NCBI GenBank assembly: GCA_963766765.1
Contig: CAVYBR010000005.1
Coordinates: 186,001-250,000 of the forward strand
Direction: 5' to 3'
From: JACCQS01 sp963766765
GTDB lineage: Bacteria; Actinomycetota; Actinomycetes; Mycobacteriales; Geodermatophilaceae
Length of the DNA stretch: 64,000 nt
The position numbers and the translations under genes were made by a program. The notes under the pieces are model-generated. The model ran no database searches and was not told the DNA's origin. It saw nothing but the letters and a program-made list of their open reading frames with translations. Numbering within the stretch: the stretch's first letter is position 1; every line of letters starts with the position of its first letter. This document shows positions 17,144 through 27,219 of the stretch, in pieces.

Positions 17144-18454
17144 GTGGAGTTGCTCATTGCACTGGCGGTCATCGCCATCATCGTCATCATCATCGTGGCG
17201 AGAAGCATCAAGATCGTTCCGCAGGCACAGGCTGCTGTGGTCGAACGCCTCGGGCGCTATAGCCGGACGCTGTCTCCGGGCCTTGCCTTGTTGGTTCCGT
17301 TCGTGGACCGGGTGCGGGCCACGATCGACCTGCGTGAGCAGGTCATTTCCTTCCCGCCGCAGCCCGTGATCACCGCCGACAACCTCCAGGTCGGCATCGA
17401 CACAGTGGTCTATTTCCAGGTCACCGACCCGCGACTTGCCGTGTACGGCATCGCCAACTACATCCACGGCATGGAACAGCTGACCACCACAACTCTGCGA
17501 AACGTCGTCGGCGGGCTCAACCTGGAGGGTGCACTGACCGGGCGGGACGGGATCAACTCCCAACTCCGTACGGTGCTCGACGGAACGACTGGACCCTGGG
17601 GTCTGCGGGTGGCCCGGGTCGAGATCAAGGCGATCGAGCCTCCACTGTCCATTCAGGACTCGATGGAGAAGCAGATGCGTGCCGATCGGGACAAGCGCGC
17701 GGTGATCCTCACCGCGGAGGGCCAGCGCGAGTCCTCGATCAAGATGGCAGAAGGCCAGAAGGTCGCTCAAATCCTTTCTGCTGAAGGTCAAAAGCAAGCG
17801 GCGATCCTCGGTGCCGAGGCTGAACGGCAGAGCCAGATCCTGCGCGCCGAGGGTGAGCGCGCCGCTCAGTTCCTGACCGCACAGGGGCAGGCAAAGGCCA
17901 TCGAGACGGTCTTCGAAGCCATTCATCGCGGCAAGCCCGACTCCGGTCTGCTCGCCTACCAATACCTGCAGACTCTTCCGCAGATCGCCCAGGGCGACGC
18001 GAACAAGATGTGGATCGTGCCGAGTGAGTTCAGCCGCGCCCTCGACGGCCTGTCCAGGCTCGCCGGTGGCGGTGAGGACGCGGACAAGAAGTCGTGGATG
18101 GACGTGGAGGCCAGTGGCGACGGGCACTCCCCGGTGGAGAAGATCGACACGGAGGGATGGTTCGACTCCAACCTGCCGCCGGCTGCCGAACAGCCCGAGG
18201 CGAAGTTCTCGCTCAGCGAGTCCATCGACGCTGGGGTCCCGATCCCGCAGTTGCGGCCCTCGAGCAGCAGCACTGCGACCGGTGCCCCTCAGACGCTGCC
18301 GCCGCCGGTGACACCGCCCGCGCAATACCAGCCTCCGACCGATCCCGGTCAGCCCGGATCCGTGCCTCCGCCCACGCCGGACGGGCAAGGGGGGCAAGGT
18401 CGGCAGGACTCGCCTCAGTACTGGCCGCCCCCCGGATCGCCCCCTCAGCAGTAA
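17144..18454 (+). CDS. SPFH/stomatin-family membrane protein (QmcA/HflK-C-like)
   Basis: 436 residues. A single N-terminal transmembrane helix (about 2-20) is followed by the SPFH domain (PQAQAAVVERLGRYSRTL, then LVPFVDRVRATIDLREQV) and a long Ala/Glu/Gln-rich coiled-coil region around residues 180-260 with repeated EGQ units. The last 90 residues are Pro/Gln-rich and probably disordered, ending PPGSPPQQ. The GTG at 17144 is preceded by GGGGAGGG. Together with the NfeD protein it likely forms a membrane microdomain complex. Ku follows nine bases after the stop. Confidence 0.93.
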   Translation: MELLIALAVIAIIVIIIVARSIKIVPQAQAAVVERLGRYSRTLSPGLALLVPFVDRVRATIDLREQVISFPPQPVITADNLQVGIDTVVYFQVTDPRLAVYGIANYIHGMEQLTTTTLRNVVGGLNLEGALTGRDGINSQLRTVLDGTTGPWGLRVARVEIKAIEPPLSIQDSMEKQMRADRDKRAVILTAEGQRESSIKMAEGQKVAQILSAEGQKQAAILGAEAERQSQILRAEGERAAQFLTAQGQAKAIETVFEAIHRGKPDSGLLAYQYLQTLPQIAQGDANKMWIVPSEFSRALDGLSRLAGGGEDADKKSWMDVEASGDGHSPVEKIDTEGWFDSNLPPAAEQPEAKFSLSESIDAGVPIPQLRPSSSSTATGAPQTLPPPVTPPAQYQPPTDPGQPGSVPPPTPDGQGGQGRQDSPQYWPPPGSPPQQ

Positions 18455-18463
18455 TCTGCTGTC

Positions 18464-19507
18464 ATGCGGTCTATCTGGCGAGGTGCGGTCTCGTTCGGCC
18501 TGGTCAGTATCGGCGTGAAGATGTACTCCGCCACGGAGGACAAGGACGTCCGCTTCCACCAGGTGCATCGTGAGGATGGCGGCCGGATCAAGTACAAGCG
18601 GGTCTGTTCGATCGACGGCGAGGAGGTTGCCTACTCCGACATCGCCAAGGGATTCGAACTTCCCGACGGGCAGTTGGTCATCCTCACCGACGAAGACCTG
18701 GAGGACATGCCGCTCGGTACGAAGCACTCGATCGACGTGATCGAGTTCGTGCCCGGCGAGCAGATCGACCCCATCCTGTATGAGAAGACCTACTACCTCG
18801 AGCCGGACACCGGCCCCGCCGTACGGCCCTACGTTCTCCTCCGCGAGGCGCTGGAGGAGTCCGGCCACATGGCGATCACCAAGATCGCCATCCGGCAGCG
18901 CGAGGCGCTGGCTGCGATCCGCGTACGAGACGGTGTGCTCGTCCTGCACACGATGCGTTGGCCGGACGAGATCCGGGACGCTGACTTCGGCTTCCTGGAC
19001 GAGGACATCACGGTGCGGCCACAGGAACTCAAAATGGCCGAATCGCTGATCGAGTCGATGGTCTCCGATTTCGAGCCTGACGAATTCAGCGACGACTACC
19101 GCGAAGCCATGACTGCGCTGATCGAGAGCAAGCAGGAAGGCGGCGAGGTCCACACCCCGGAGCCTGAGGTCGAGGAGGACAGTGGCGGCCAGGTCGTCGA
19201 CCTGATGAGCGCACTGCGGGCGAGTGTCGCGCGGGCGAAGGGCGGCCCGGCTCCGGCGAAGTCGAGTGGGTCCAACCGCAGCAAGGGCGCGGACGACGAG
19301 GACTACGCCGATTCGCGACGCTCCCCGTCGAAGAAGGCGGTCAAGGCGAGCCCGAAGACCGCCGCCAAGTCGACGGCCAAGAAGGCGACCGCCAAGAGCA
19401 CAGCGAAGAAGACGCCGGCCAAGAAGGCAACGGCCAAGAAGGCTCCGGCCAAGAAGGCAACCGCGAAAAAGGCTGCTGCCAGCACTCAGCGTCGCCGTTC
19501 GGCCTGA
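18464..19507 (+). CDS. ku: DNA double-strand-break end-binding protein Ku
   Basis: 347 residues. The first 260 contain the bacterial Ku core, with starts such as MRSIWRGAVSFGLVSIGVKMY and later ALAAIRVRDGVLVLHTMRWPDEIR. The last 90 residues are a Lys/Ala-rich tail with repeated AKKATAKK and AKKAPAKK units, typical of extended actinobacterial Ku and likely to bind DNA. Ku forms a homodimeric ring on broken ends and recruits LigD for non-homologous end joining. Two LigD-module genes follow at 19517 and 21026, so the three make a complete repair operon. ATG start at 18464. Confidence 0.97.
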   Translation: MRSIWRGAVSFGLVSIGVKMYSATEDKDVRFHQVHREDGGRIKYKRVCSIDGEEVAYSDIAKGFELPDGQLVILTDEDLEDMPLGTKHSIDVIEFVPGEQIDPILYEKTYYLEPDTGPAVRPYVLLREALEESGHMAITKIAIRQREALAAIRVRDGVLVLHTMRWPDEIRDADFGFLDEDITVRPQELKMAESLIESMVSDFEPDEFSDDYREAMTALIESKQEGGEVHTPEPEVEEDSGGQVVDLMSALRASVARAKGGPAPAKSSGSNRSKGADDEDYADSRRSPSKKAVKASPKTAAKSTAKKATAKSTAKKTPAKKATAKKAPAKKATAKKAAASTQRRRSA

Positions 19508-19516
19508 TCAGCCACA

Positions 19517-20975
19517 TTGATGCCCGCGCCGGATCGGCTGGCGACCTATCGCCGCAAGCGGCGGGCCGACCGCACGCCGGAACCCATTCCGGACCGGCAC
19601 GACGACACGACTGAGCACGGCTCCCTGTTCGTGATCCAGGAGCACCACGCACGACGACTGCACTGGGACCTCCGCCTGGAGCGTGACGGTGTGCTGGCGT
19701 CGTGGGCGGTGCCCCGGGGGCTACCGGCGGTTCCCGGCGAGTCCCGCCTCGCCGTGCACACCGAGGACCACCCGATGGAGTACTTGACCTTCCACGGTGA
19801 GATCCCGGCGGGGGAGTACGGCGGGGGGACGATGACGGTCTACGACACCGGCACGTACGTCACGGAGAAGTGGGATGAGCGACACGTCATCGTCGACCTG
19901 ACCGGGGAGAAGATCAGCGGCCGCTACGCGCTCTTTCCGGTGGAGGGGGACAAGCAATGGAACATCCGCCGCTTGGACCCGCCGACTGATCCCGACTATG
20001 TCCCGGTGCCGGACAAAAAGCGAGCCGATGATGGCTGTCCCAGGGGTGCTACCACCGGCCCGCGAGGACTCGCTGTGGGCCTACGAGATGAAGTGGGATG
20101 GCGTCCGCGCGATCGGGACGATCGACGGCACCGTGCTGACCCTGCGTTCCCGCAAGGGGAACGACATCACCTCCACCTACCCGGAACTGGCTCAGCTGGG
20201 GCACGCCATGGGCGCGCTGGACGTGGTTCTGGACGGCGAGGTAGTCCGGCTCAGCCCGAAGGGTCGCCCCGATTTCGGTGCGCTGCAGAACCGGATGCAT
20301 GTCGCCGATCCCTCGCGCGCCCGGAAACTCGCCGAGTCCGCCCCGGTCACCTACCTGATCTTCGACCTGCTCTATGCCGCGGGTCGGCCAGCGATCGGGT
20401 TGCCGTACGAGCAGCGCCGCGCCCTGCTTGCCGATGTCGTACCGGAGGGGCCGCGCTGGCAGGTGACCCCATGGTGGGCCGGGGGCGGCGCCGACGTCCT
20501 GGCTGCCAGCGTGGAATACCAACTCGAGGGAATCTTGGCCAAGAAGCTGGACTCGCCCTACCGCCCCGGCCAACGCAGCCCGCTGTGGCGCAAGATCAAG
20601 AACCTGCAGACCCAGTCGGCGGTGATCGGGGGCTGGCTGCCCGGTGCCGGTCGGCGATCCGGCGGGATCGGCTCGATCCTCCTCGGGATACCGGAGGGTG
20701 ACGGCCTGCACTTCATCGGCAGTGTCGGCACAGGGCTGACCGACCAGATGCTCGACGACCTGGCTCGGACCCTGCATGGGCACAGTCGACGCCGCTCACC
20801 CTTCAATGAGGCGATCCCCCCAACGGCGGGAAAGAAGCCGCATTGGGTCGACCCGGTGCACGTCGCGGAGGTCGCCTATTCGGAGTGGGGGTCCGCGGGC
20901 CGGCTCCGACATCCGGTCTGGCGGGGGCTGCGGGACGATCTCGAACCCGAGGATGTCGTCGACGAGTCGCAGTAG
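19517..20975 (+). pseudogene. ligD: LigD-type PE plus DNA ligase protein, split by one frameshift
   Basis: The first frame (19517 to about 20015) encodes the 3'-phosphoesterase domain, with HHARRLHWDLRLE and GEIPAGEYGGG. The second frame (about 20018-20975) encodes the ATP-dependent ligase domain, with EMKWDGVRA (adenylated Lys), LDGEVV, EGILAKK and WRKIKN, then the OB-fold. The join lies at an A5 run, 20015-20019: removing one A gives PDKSEPMMAVPGVLPP, a natural domain linker. This suggests a single-base error or a recent indel, not old decay. The repaired protein would be about 485 residues. It would seal breaks with Ku and the separate polymerase downstream. Confidence 0.85.
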
Positions 20976-21025
20976 GCGGCTCGGCGCTGGCCGAGGGCGG
21001 AGTTCGGCACGGCAGAATGCGGCGC

Positions 21026-21988
21026 ATGGCCGATGAGAAGGTGCGCGTACGGGTGGGCGAACGCACCCTCACAGTGACCAACCTGCAGAAGGTCCTGTAT
21101 CCCGAGATCGGCTGGACCAAGGCCGACGTCATCGACTACTACGCGACGATCGGGCGCACGATGTTGCCCTACGTCAAAGGGCGACCGGTGACGTTCAAGC
21201 GCTACCCCGACGGAGTCGAGGGTCCGTCGTTCTTCGAGAAGAACACTGCGCGCAATGCTCCGGAGTGGCTCCACCACGCCGTCCTGCCGGCCACCCGCAG
21301 CACCAAGGACCGCACCGAACTGGACTACGCGATCCTCGACGATCTGCCGAGCATCGTGTGGGCGGCAAACCTCGCGGCGCTCGAGTTGCACGTTCCGCAG
21401 TGGCGAGTCGGTGCCAAGAAGCAGCCGATGGCACCTGATCTGATGGTCTTCGACCTCGATCCCGGACCGCCGGCCACGATCGTCGAGTGCGCGCATGTGG
21501 CGCTGCTCGTCCGGGACGTGCTGGCCGAGGATGGCCTCACCGCGTATGCGAAAACCTCCGGTTCCAAGGGGATGCAGCTCTACGTCGGGGTGAAGGTCCG
21601 TGACTATGACCGACCGAGCGGCTATGCCAAGGCGCTGGCTGAACGACTCGCTGCCGAACATCCGGACCTGATCGTGTCCCAGATGGCGAAAAACCTTCGG
21701 CCGGAGAAGGTCTTCATCGATTGGAGCCAGAACAACCCCGCCAAGACGACCGTCGCCCCGTACTCCCTGCGCGCGCGGCCGGAACCGACGGTCTCGACGC
21801 CGATCACCTGGGACGAGGTGGATGCCTGCCGCTCACCGGGTGACCTCCGCTTCCTTGCCTCCGACGTCATGGCAAGGGTCGAGAAGGACGGCGACCTGTT
21901 CGATGGGCTGCTGAACAAGCGGTCCGCCCCTCCCGGCGACCTGACCTACCTCAGTCGAGCGCCAAGAATTCCCGGATCGCTGCATTGA
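21026..21988 (+). CDS. LigD-type primase-polymerase domain protein (NHEJ polymerase)
   Basis: About 320 residues, a stand-alone POL domain. The motif VFDLDPG (near 140-146) carries the metal-binding aspartates, FIDWSQN (near 231) the third acidic residue, and YAKTSGSKGMQLY a nucleotide-binding segment. It adds nucleotides, often ribonucleotides, at broken ends during end joining. In M. tuberculosis this domain is fused to LigD; here it is a separate gene 50 bases after the PE-ligase gene. ATG at 21026 was chosen; an in-frame ATG at 21017 is also possible. The 3' end overlaps the convergent hydrolase gene by 38 bases. Confidence 0.93.
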   Translation: MADEKVRVRVGERTLTVTNLQKVLYPEIGWTKADVIDYYATIGRTMLPYVKGRPVTFKRYPDGVEGPSFFEKNTARNAPEWLHHAVLPATRSTKDRTELDYAILDDLPSIVWAANLAALELHVPQWRVGAKKQPMAPDLMVFDLDPGPPATIVECAHVALLVRDVLAEDGLTAYAKTSGSKGMQLYVGVKVRDYDRPSGYAKALAERLAAEHPDLIVSQMAKNLRPEKVFIDWSQNNPAKTTVAPYSLRARPEPTVSTPITWDEVDACRSPGDLRFLASDVMARVEKDGDLFDGLLNKRSAPPGDLTYLSRAPRIPGSLH

Positions 21989-22754
21989 GCTGCTCTGGGC
22001 GCTCCAGCCAGATCAAGTGGCCCGCACCCGGGATTGTCCTGAGGCTCGCGCCCGGGATGAGTTCGGCGACCCGCTCGTTGTACCAGGGGAGCGTGATCAG
22101 GTCCTCGGCCCCATGAACGACCAGAGTCGGGCACGTGATGCCGCCGAGTCGGGCCTGCGTCTCGTGGCCGAGGTCGGCCCGGAAGTGCGCGGCGGTTCCC
22201 GCGAGCCGGGAGGACATGTGCGCCGCGAGGTCCGCCTCGACTCTGCGTTGGAGCGTCGGTTCGTTGTCATAGAGGCTCGGCGCGGACATCCAGAATGCGA
22301 ACTGGGCGAAGACATCCAAGGGACCGTTCTCCAGCGCGTAGAGCCGGGATTGGAAGTGCTTGCGAATGTGATGCTCTCGCGCCGTTGATGACCAGGTGGC
22401 GACGAGGACGGCGCGGCGCACCAGATCTGGCCGATGCAGCGCGAGTTCCTGGATCACGGCGCTGCCGAGGCTCAGGCCGACGAACGTAGCTGAGCGGATC
22501 GACATGGCATCCATGCAGGCCGCCACGTCGAAGGCTAGATCCGCGACGGTGAAGGGTTCGCCGTCGCCTCCCACGGTGCGCCCGCTGCCGCGCAGATCCA
22601 AGGTGATGCAGCGATAGTCAGCCGCGAAGGCAGACACCTGGTAGGTGTCCCAAGAACTGCCGAGCAGCCCGGTTCCTGGGATCCAGACCACCGGCTCTCC
22701 CGTTCCGGATTCTTCGACGTAGACCTGAACCCCAGCTGCGGATATCAGCGGCAC
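21951..22754 (-). CDS. Alpha/beta hydrolase
   Basis: 267 residues, alpha/beta-hydrolase fold. The nucleophile elbow is GLSLGS with Ser95, the acid is the Asp in HGAEDLIT (about 217) and the His is in GAGHLIW (about 245). The oxyanion region PGTGLLGSSWD follows beta-3. It resembles enol-lactonase/ring-cleavage-product hydrolases (PcaD- or NicD-like), but the substrate is unknown. It is divergent from the amidohydrolase gene, and the shared intergenic region contains two copies of the putative GntR operator, so it probably belongs to the catabolic island. Confidence 0.88.
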   Translation of the reverse strand: MPLISAAGVQVYVEESGTGEPVVWIPGTGLLGSSWDTYQVSAFAADYRCITLDLRGSGRTVGGDGEPFTVADLAFDVAACMDAMSIRSATFVGLSLGSAVIQELALHRPDLVRRAVLVATWSSTAREHHIRKHFQSRLYALENGPLDVFAQFAFWMSAPSLYDNEPTLQRRVEADLAAHMSSRLAGTAAHFRADLGHETQARLGGITCPTLVVHGAEDLITLPWYNERVAELIPGASLRTIPGAGHLIWLERPEQLNAAIREFLALD

Positions 22755-22814
22755 GGTTGTTCCCCTCGGGGCACGGCGCCACGGCAGTGGCGCACCCTAG
22801 ATTGCACGCTTTCT

Positions 22815-22867
22815 TGCATGCCAGAACCGTACAGCGCGCTTGACTTCTGCATGCAATCCGGTGTACA
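22815..22867. promoter_or_regulatory. Tandem putative GntR operators upstream of amidohydrolase gene
   Basis: The better site is TGCATGC (22848-22854), six bases, then GTGTACA (22861-22867). Two further copies of the same 7-6-7 design lie at 35525-35544 and 41367-41386. A weaker copy, TGCATGC (22815-22821), five bases, CCGTACA (22827-22833), begins 33 bases upstream, about three helical turns. The third strong copy is in front of the GntR gene itself, so this is proposed as its operator. Binding is inferred from sequence only. Confidence 0.6.
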
Positions 22868-22869
22868 AA
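22840..22869 (+). promoter_or_regulatory. Sigma-70-like promoter overlapped by the operator
   Basis: TTGACT (22840-22845) and TACAAA (22864-22869) are separated by 18 bases. The putative operator at 22848-22867 fills the spacer and overlaps the -10 element, an arrangement expected for repression. The promoter at 41359-41388 has the same layout. Transcription would run into the amidohydrolase gene at 23026 after a leader of about 150 bases, in which I see no clear gene or riboswitch. Confidence 0.5.
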
Positions 22870-23025
22870 ATGCCCAGAACGCGCTCGCCGGGCCGCCGAC
22901 AACCGCAAGGGAGGCTGCAGCCGCCGTGGACCTGCCCCCGTGCCGAGCCACCACGTGGTTCCTTCGACAACCTCTCAGGTCGGGGCGCGACGTGTCAGAG
23001 AAACAGCCGAAGGGAGGTCGACTAC

Positions 23026-24471
23026 ATGCCATCGCGCTGGGTGTTGATCAAGAACGGGAAAGTGGTCGATGGTACGGGCGCCGAGCCGCTGGAACGGACC
23101 TCGGTCCTGGTGCAGGACGATCAGATCGAGGCCGTCGGGCCAGGAGCTCGACCGCGAGTCCGTGCCCCGCGGCGAAGACCTCGAGGAGATCGACGCGACC
23201 GGGCAAGACGGTCATGCCGGGGCTGATCGACGCCCACTGTCACATGACGCTACGGCGAGAGCCGCACCGAGGAGGAGATCGACCTCTACACCAGCCCCGA
23301 GCTGCGCACGCTCAAGGCCGCGTTCAACGCGCAGAAGGTGCTGCGCGCCGGCGTCACCGGCATCTCCCAGCCCGGCGGCAGCTACTACATCGGCGTCGGT
23401 CTGCGCGAGGCGATCAGCGACGGCATCGTCCAGGGCCCGCGGATGACGTCGGCCGGCCGCTACATCACGACCAGCAACAGACTGACCGACTGGTACCCCG
23501 ACTCGGTCGGCGTGCCCGAGGGATCGATCGGCATCGTCGCCAACACCCTCGACGCGATGATCAACGAGGTCCGGCACCAGGTGAAGAACGGCGTCGACCT
23601 CATCAAGCTCGCCGACAGCCCGTTCGGCGACTACCAGGCGTTCACCAACGACGAGATGAAGGCGGTGGCGGACCTGGCCCATCAGCTCAGGCAAGAAGAT
23701 CACCATCCACGCCCGCGGGTCGGCCGAGGTCGGACGCCGCGGTGGCGGCCGGCATGGACTGGATCATGCACGGCAACATCATGACCGACGAGACGATCGA
23801 GCGGCTGGCCGAGTCCGGCATCCCGCTGGTCCCGACGCTGCTGCTGCTCGCCAACATCGCCGACTGGGGTCACCTGGTCGGAGCGCCCGCGCCGATCTGC
23901 GCGACGGCATGAAGCGCGATGCTGGACCGGACCGCGGACGCGCTGCACCGGGCGCACGACGGCGGGCGTCAAGTTCGCGATGGGCACCGACAGCGGCTTC
24001 TCGGTCACGCCGTACGGCGAGTGGCACGCCCGCGAGCTCGAGCTGCTGATGACCTACGCCGGGCTGTCCTCGCTCGAGGCGATCCAGGCCGGCACGCAGA
24101 ACGGCGCCACCATGCTCGACCTCGAGGGCAAGGTCGGTGTCGTCGCCGAGGGCATGATCGCCGACATGATCGTCGTCGACGGCGACCCGGTCGAAGACAT
24201 CAACGTCCTGCAGGACCGCCAGGCGGATCGAGACGGTGATCCAGAGTGGACGCCCGGTGGTCTTCGACGAGGAGGTGATCGCACGCGTCGCTGGCCGGCA
24301 CAACGCGGCCAGCGGCTACTCCGTCACCGACCTGACCTACGACCTGGTGCACGGCGAAGTCGGACCCCGCACGAGAGCTCCACCGAACAGCCGAGGGGCT
24401 GGACGACAACGCAGGCGAAGGACTTGGTCGCCGACCTCATGCACCGCGAGACGTCAGCGCGGCTGTGCTGA
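23026..24471 (+). pseudogene. Metal-dependent amidohydrolase, heavily frameshifted
   Basis: Pieced together from successive frames, this is an imidazolonepropionase/prolidase-like amidohydrolase of about 475 residues. It starts MPSRWVLIKNGKVVDGTGAE (ATG 23026, AGGGAGG upstream). Metal-binding and fold motifs survive in order: MPGLIDAHCHMT (about 23216), GVDLIKLADS (about 23593), TIHARGS (about 23702), DWIMHGN (about 23758) and GTDSGFS (about 23983). It ends KDLVADLMHRETSARLC. At least nine frame changes are needed, most explained by one extra base, for example the C in MT-[c]-YGESRTEEE near 23250. Motif conservation argues against long decay. It probably hydrolyses a C-N bond in the island's substrate. 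Confidence 0.75.
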
Positions 24472-24559
24472 CCGATCGCACGATGTCCGCTCCGCGCGCA
24501 GTCGTAGCCGGTCGAGCCGGACGACCCTTATCCGCGTTTGTGGCGAATCGGAGTGAAGG

Positions 24560-25966
24560 ATGACCGAGAAGATCGAGACGGACACGTCCTCGACAGATGG
24601 GTACGACGAGGATCTCCAGCTCGTCAACGAGAAAGCCGTTGTCGACGTTCGACGTCTCATGCATGGGCACCGGTGAAATGCTCTTCACCGCCGGCTGGGC
24701 GTGGATCGTCTTCATCGCCAGCTTCTATGGCATCAAGTGGACGATCATCGGATTCATCGGTGGCGCAATCGTCATCAACGCCGCCTGGTGGCTCTACCGC
24801 GAGATGATCACGGCCGTTCCCGAGCCGGGTTCGATCCAGTCCTACGGCCGCGAGGCCCGGATGTTCTCCCTGGGCACGTCCTACTTCATCCTCTATGCGC
24901 CGGTGTATGGCGCATTCATGTGGTTGGAGCTGCTGGTCGCCCAGGGCTTGTTCAGCTTGCTGTTCCCAGCCGTGCCGACTGAGATCTGGCCGTACTTCGT
25001 GATCATTCCGGTGATCATCCTGAACCTGCTCGGACACCAGATCACCGGCAAGGTACAGGCCGCACTCGTGGTCGTCACTTTGGTCGGCGACGTGCTGCTC
25101 GCGATCGTGATCTGGTGGCTCGTCGTCGATGGTGACTTCTGGTCGGCCAACTGGGAGTCGCCGAGCCCGGTCGACTGGTTGACGTTCTTCACCGTCGCTG
25201 GTCTGTGGCTGGGGATCATGGCCGGCATCCTGGAGGTCCAGCAGGTCCTGGTCGACGAGTGGCGCAAGTTCACCAGCTCTCGTGACGTGGGTCTGCTGTC
25301 GGCTGCCTGGCAGCTGTGGGGTCGCCAGATTCCGCTGGCGCTCGCCGTGCTGGCAGCGCCCCGCTGGCCGCCCTCATCATCATGCCGGTGCCGACCGTCG
25401 AGGTCGTCCAGGAGAAGCTCGGTGAGAATCCGCTCTTCTACCTCGCGTTGCTCACAATGCTGGTGGCGACGTACACGACCTTGAGCGTGTTCTTCATGGC
25501 GATGTCCCGGATCGTGGCGCTGTATGCCCAGCAGGGCGCTCTGCCTCGGGTCTTCGCCCGGTATTCGAGTCGCTCGGTGCCATGGGTCGCGATCCTGTTG
25601 CTCGCCGTCTTCGCCCTCATCGGCGTGTACTGGACGGAGTTCGACTTCGTCCTGCACGTGCTGTCGGCATGGTCGGCCACCCTGTACTTCGTGATCGCGC
25701 TGTTCTTCCTCCGGATGCGCCTGCGTAAGGACCTGGACCGGCCGTTGGTTGTCCGAGTTCGGCATTCCGATCGCGGTCTTCCTGCTGATCTACACGGCGT
25801 TGATCGCGTACGGCATCTTCGAACTCGACAGGAAAGCGTTCTTGAGCTGGGTGGGAGTCGTCGCCGTGGTCGTCTCTACGACCACTTCGTCGTCCCGCGG
25901 ACCAAGCGCGGCGGCTTCTACCGGAAGCAGGTTCTCCGGGAGCGGACCAGCGCCGAACGGCTGTAG
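24560..25966 (+). pseudogene. APC-family (amino acid/amine) permease, frameshifted
   Basis: The repaired protein would be about 465 residues with around 12 hydrophobic segments. It begins MTEKIETDTSSTDGYDEDLQ at ATG 24560. The segment LSTFDVSCMGTGEMLFTAGW, then membrane helices such as WLGIMAGILEVQQVLVDEW and VATYTTLSVFFMAMSRIVAL, fits an amino-acid/polyamine/organocation transporter. Four frame changes are needed (about 24640, 25360, 25750 and 25870), two of them simple single-base insertions. The C-terminus FVVPRTKRGGFYRK is basic. It lies between the amidohydrolase and a flavin monooxygenase and is the likely substrate importer of this subcluster. Confidence 0.72.
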
Positions 25967-26029
25967 CCGCTGACGCTGGTACATGTAGAGCCCGAATACA
26001 TCAACAGCTCAGAGTCGACGAGGAGACGA

Positions 26030-27161
26030 ATGCGCAGCAGAGGCACGCTGAGGTAGCCGGAGCCGGGCTCGGGGGTCTGGCGGTCGGGATAGCGCTCGCG
26101 CAACGCGGCTGGAGCGTCCGCCTGCACGAGCGTGCCTCACAGCTGCGGATGTTCGGGGCCGGAATCTGGCTCTGGGAGAACGGCCTTCGATCCCTGGGCG
26201 CGCTCGGTGTCGAGCAGACGGCCACCAAGCGGGCCCGGCGGATCGAAACACTTGTCGCCAAGGATCAGCACGGCAAGGTACTCATGCACCGGGAGTTCGG
26301 CGCGCGGGACCGGTTGCTCCTGCCCCCGCGGGCCGACCTCTACGACGCGCTGATCGCCCGGGCGCAGGATCTCGAGGTAGACATCCACACCGACTCTCCG
26401 GTTGCGGCCGCCACCCCGCGAGGCGAGCTGCAAACTCGAGTCCGGCGAGGTGCTATCCGCCGACCTGGTGGTCGCAGCGGACGGTGGGTTCTCCAGGGTC
26501 CGTGAATCATTGCTGCTCACTCGGCGGGTGGACTACCTGGACGAGGGCTACACCCGGCTGCTCATTCCCCGCCGTGAGGGGGATCCGCCCACCGAGATCA
26601 CCGAGTACTGGAACGGATCCCGACGCCTGCTCTACGACCCCTGTACCGACGAGCAGAACTACATCTGCCTCTGCTGCAATGTCGACGATGAGCCGGGCCG
26701 CCGAGTGCCGGTTGACAAGGAGACATGGCTGGAATCGTTCCCACATCTGAGCGACATCATCGAGCGGATCGACGAGGTCGGCCGCTGGGATCGGGCAATG
26801 CGAGTCACCTGCCGCGCCTGGTCGCGCGGCAAGGCAGCCGTCGTCGGCGATGCCGCGCACGCCCAACCGCCCAACCTCGGCCAGGGCGCGAACTTGACCT
26901 TCCAGAACGCACTGTCCCTGGCCAGTCTACGTCGACCGTGCCGACGATGTTCCGACCGCGCTACGGCTGTGGGAGAGCAAAGAACGTCCCCTCACCGACC
27001 ATGTCCAGAAATGGACAGACATGTACGGGCGCATTGCCAGCGCCTGGCCGGAGCGGTTCGTCAGCCGGCGCAGTGAGGTCCTCGAACTCGCCACCAGGAT
27101 TCCCTGGGTGGATCGACAGCTGAACAAGGCAGCTAGGCACGTGCCCGTCGGCGCCGGATGA
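26030..27161 (+). pseudogene. FAD-dependent aromatic monooxygenase, frameshifted paralogue
   Basis: Flavoprotein hydroxylase of the salicylate/6-hydroxynicotinate monooxygenase type. Surviving motifs are GAGLGG at the N-terminus, VAADGGFSRVR in the middle and VGDAAHAQPPNLGQGANL for FAD/ribityl binding. It ends IPWVDRQLNKAARHVPVGAG. It closely resembles the intact gene at 40040-41182 along its whole length, including FGAGIWLWENGLRSL. Three frame changes are needed: near 26042, near 26430 (an extra base before KLESGEV) and near 26925 (an extra A before VYVDRADD). ATG 26030 follows GAGGAGA. It would hydroxylate an aromatic ring with NAD(P)H and oxygen. Confidence 0.78.
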
Positions 27162-27219
27162 TCGTAGGCGTGACGCGTTCTTCCAGGTTCGACCCAATGC
27201 CGAAGCGAGGGTAACTGCT

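Noticed and set aside
16937..19153. A 738-codon open frame on the minus strand opposite the SPFH and Ku genes
   Set aside because: It spans two well-supported genes, has Arg/Leu/Gly-rich composition with no motif, and is the usual antisense artefact of high-GC DNA.
19360..19480. Tandem repeat or CRISPR-like array
   Set aside because: The repetitiveness comes from Lys/Ala codons in the Ku tail; there are no spacers of constant length.
22925..23025. Cys-containing leader peptide before the amidohydrolase
   Set aside because: A GTG at 22925 with AGGGAGG upstream opens a frame, but it runs on through the frameshifted gene and has no conserved features.
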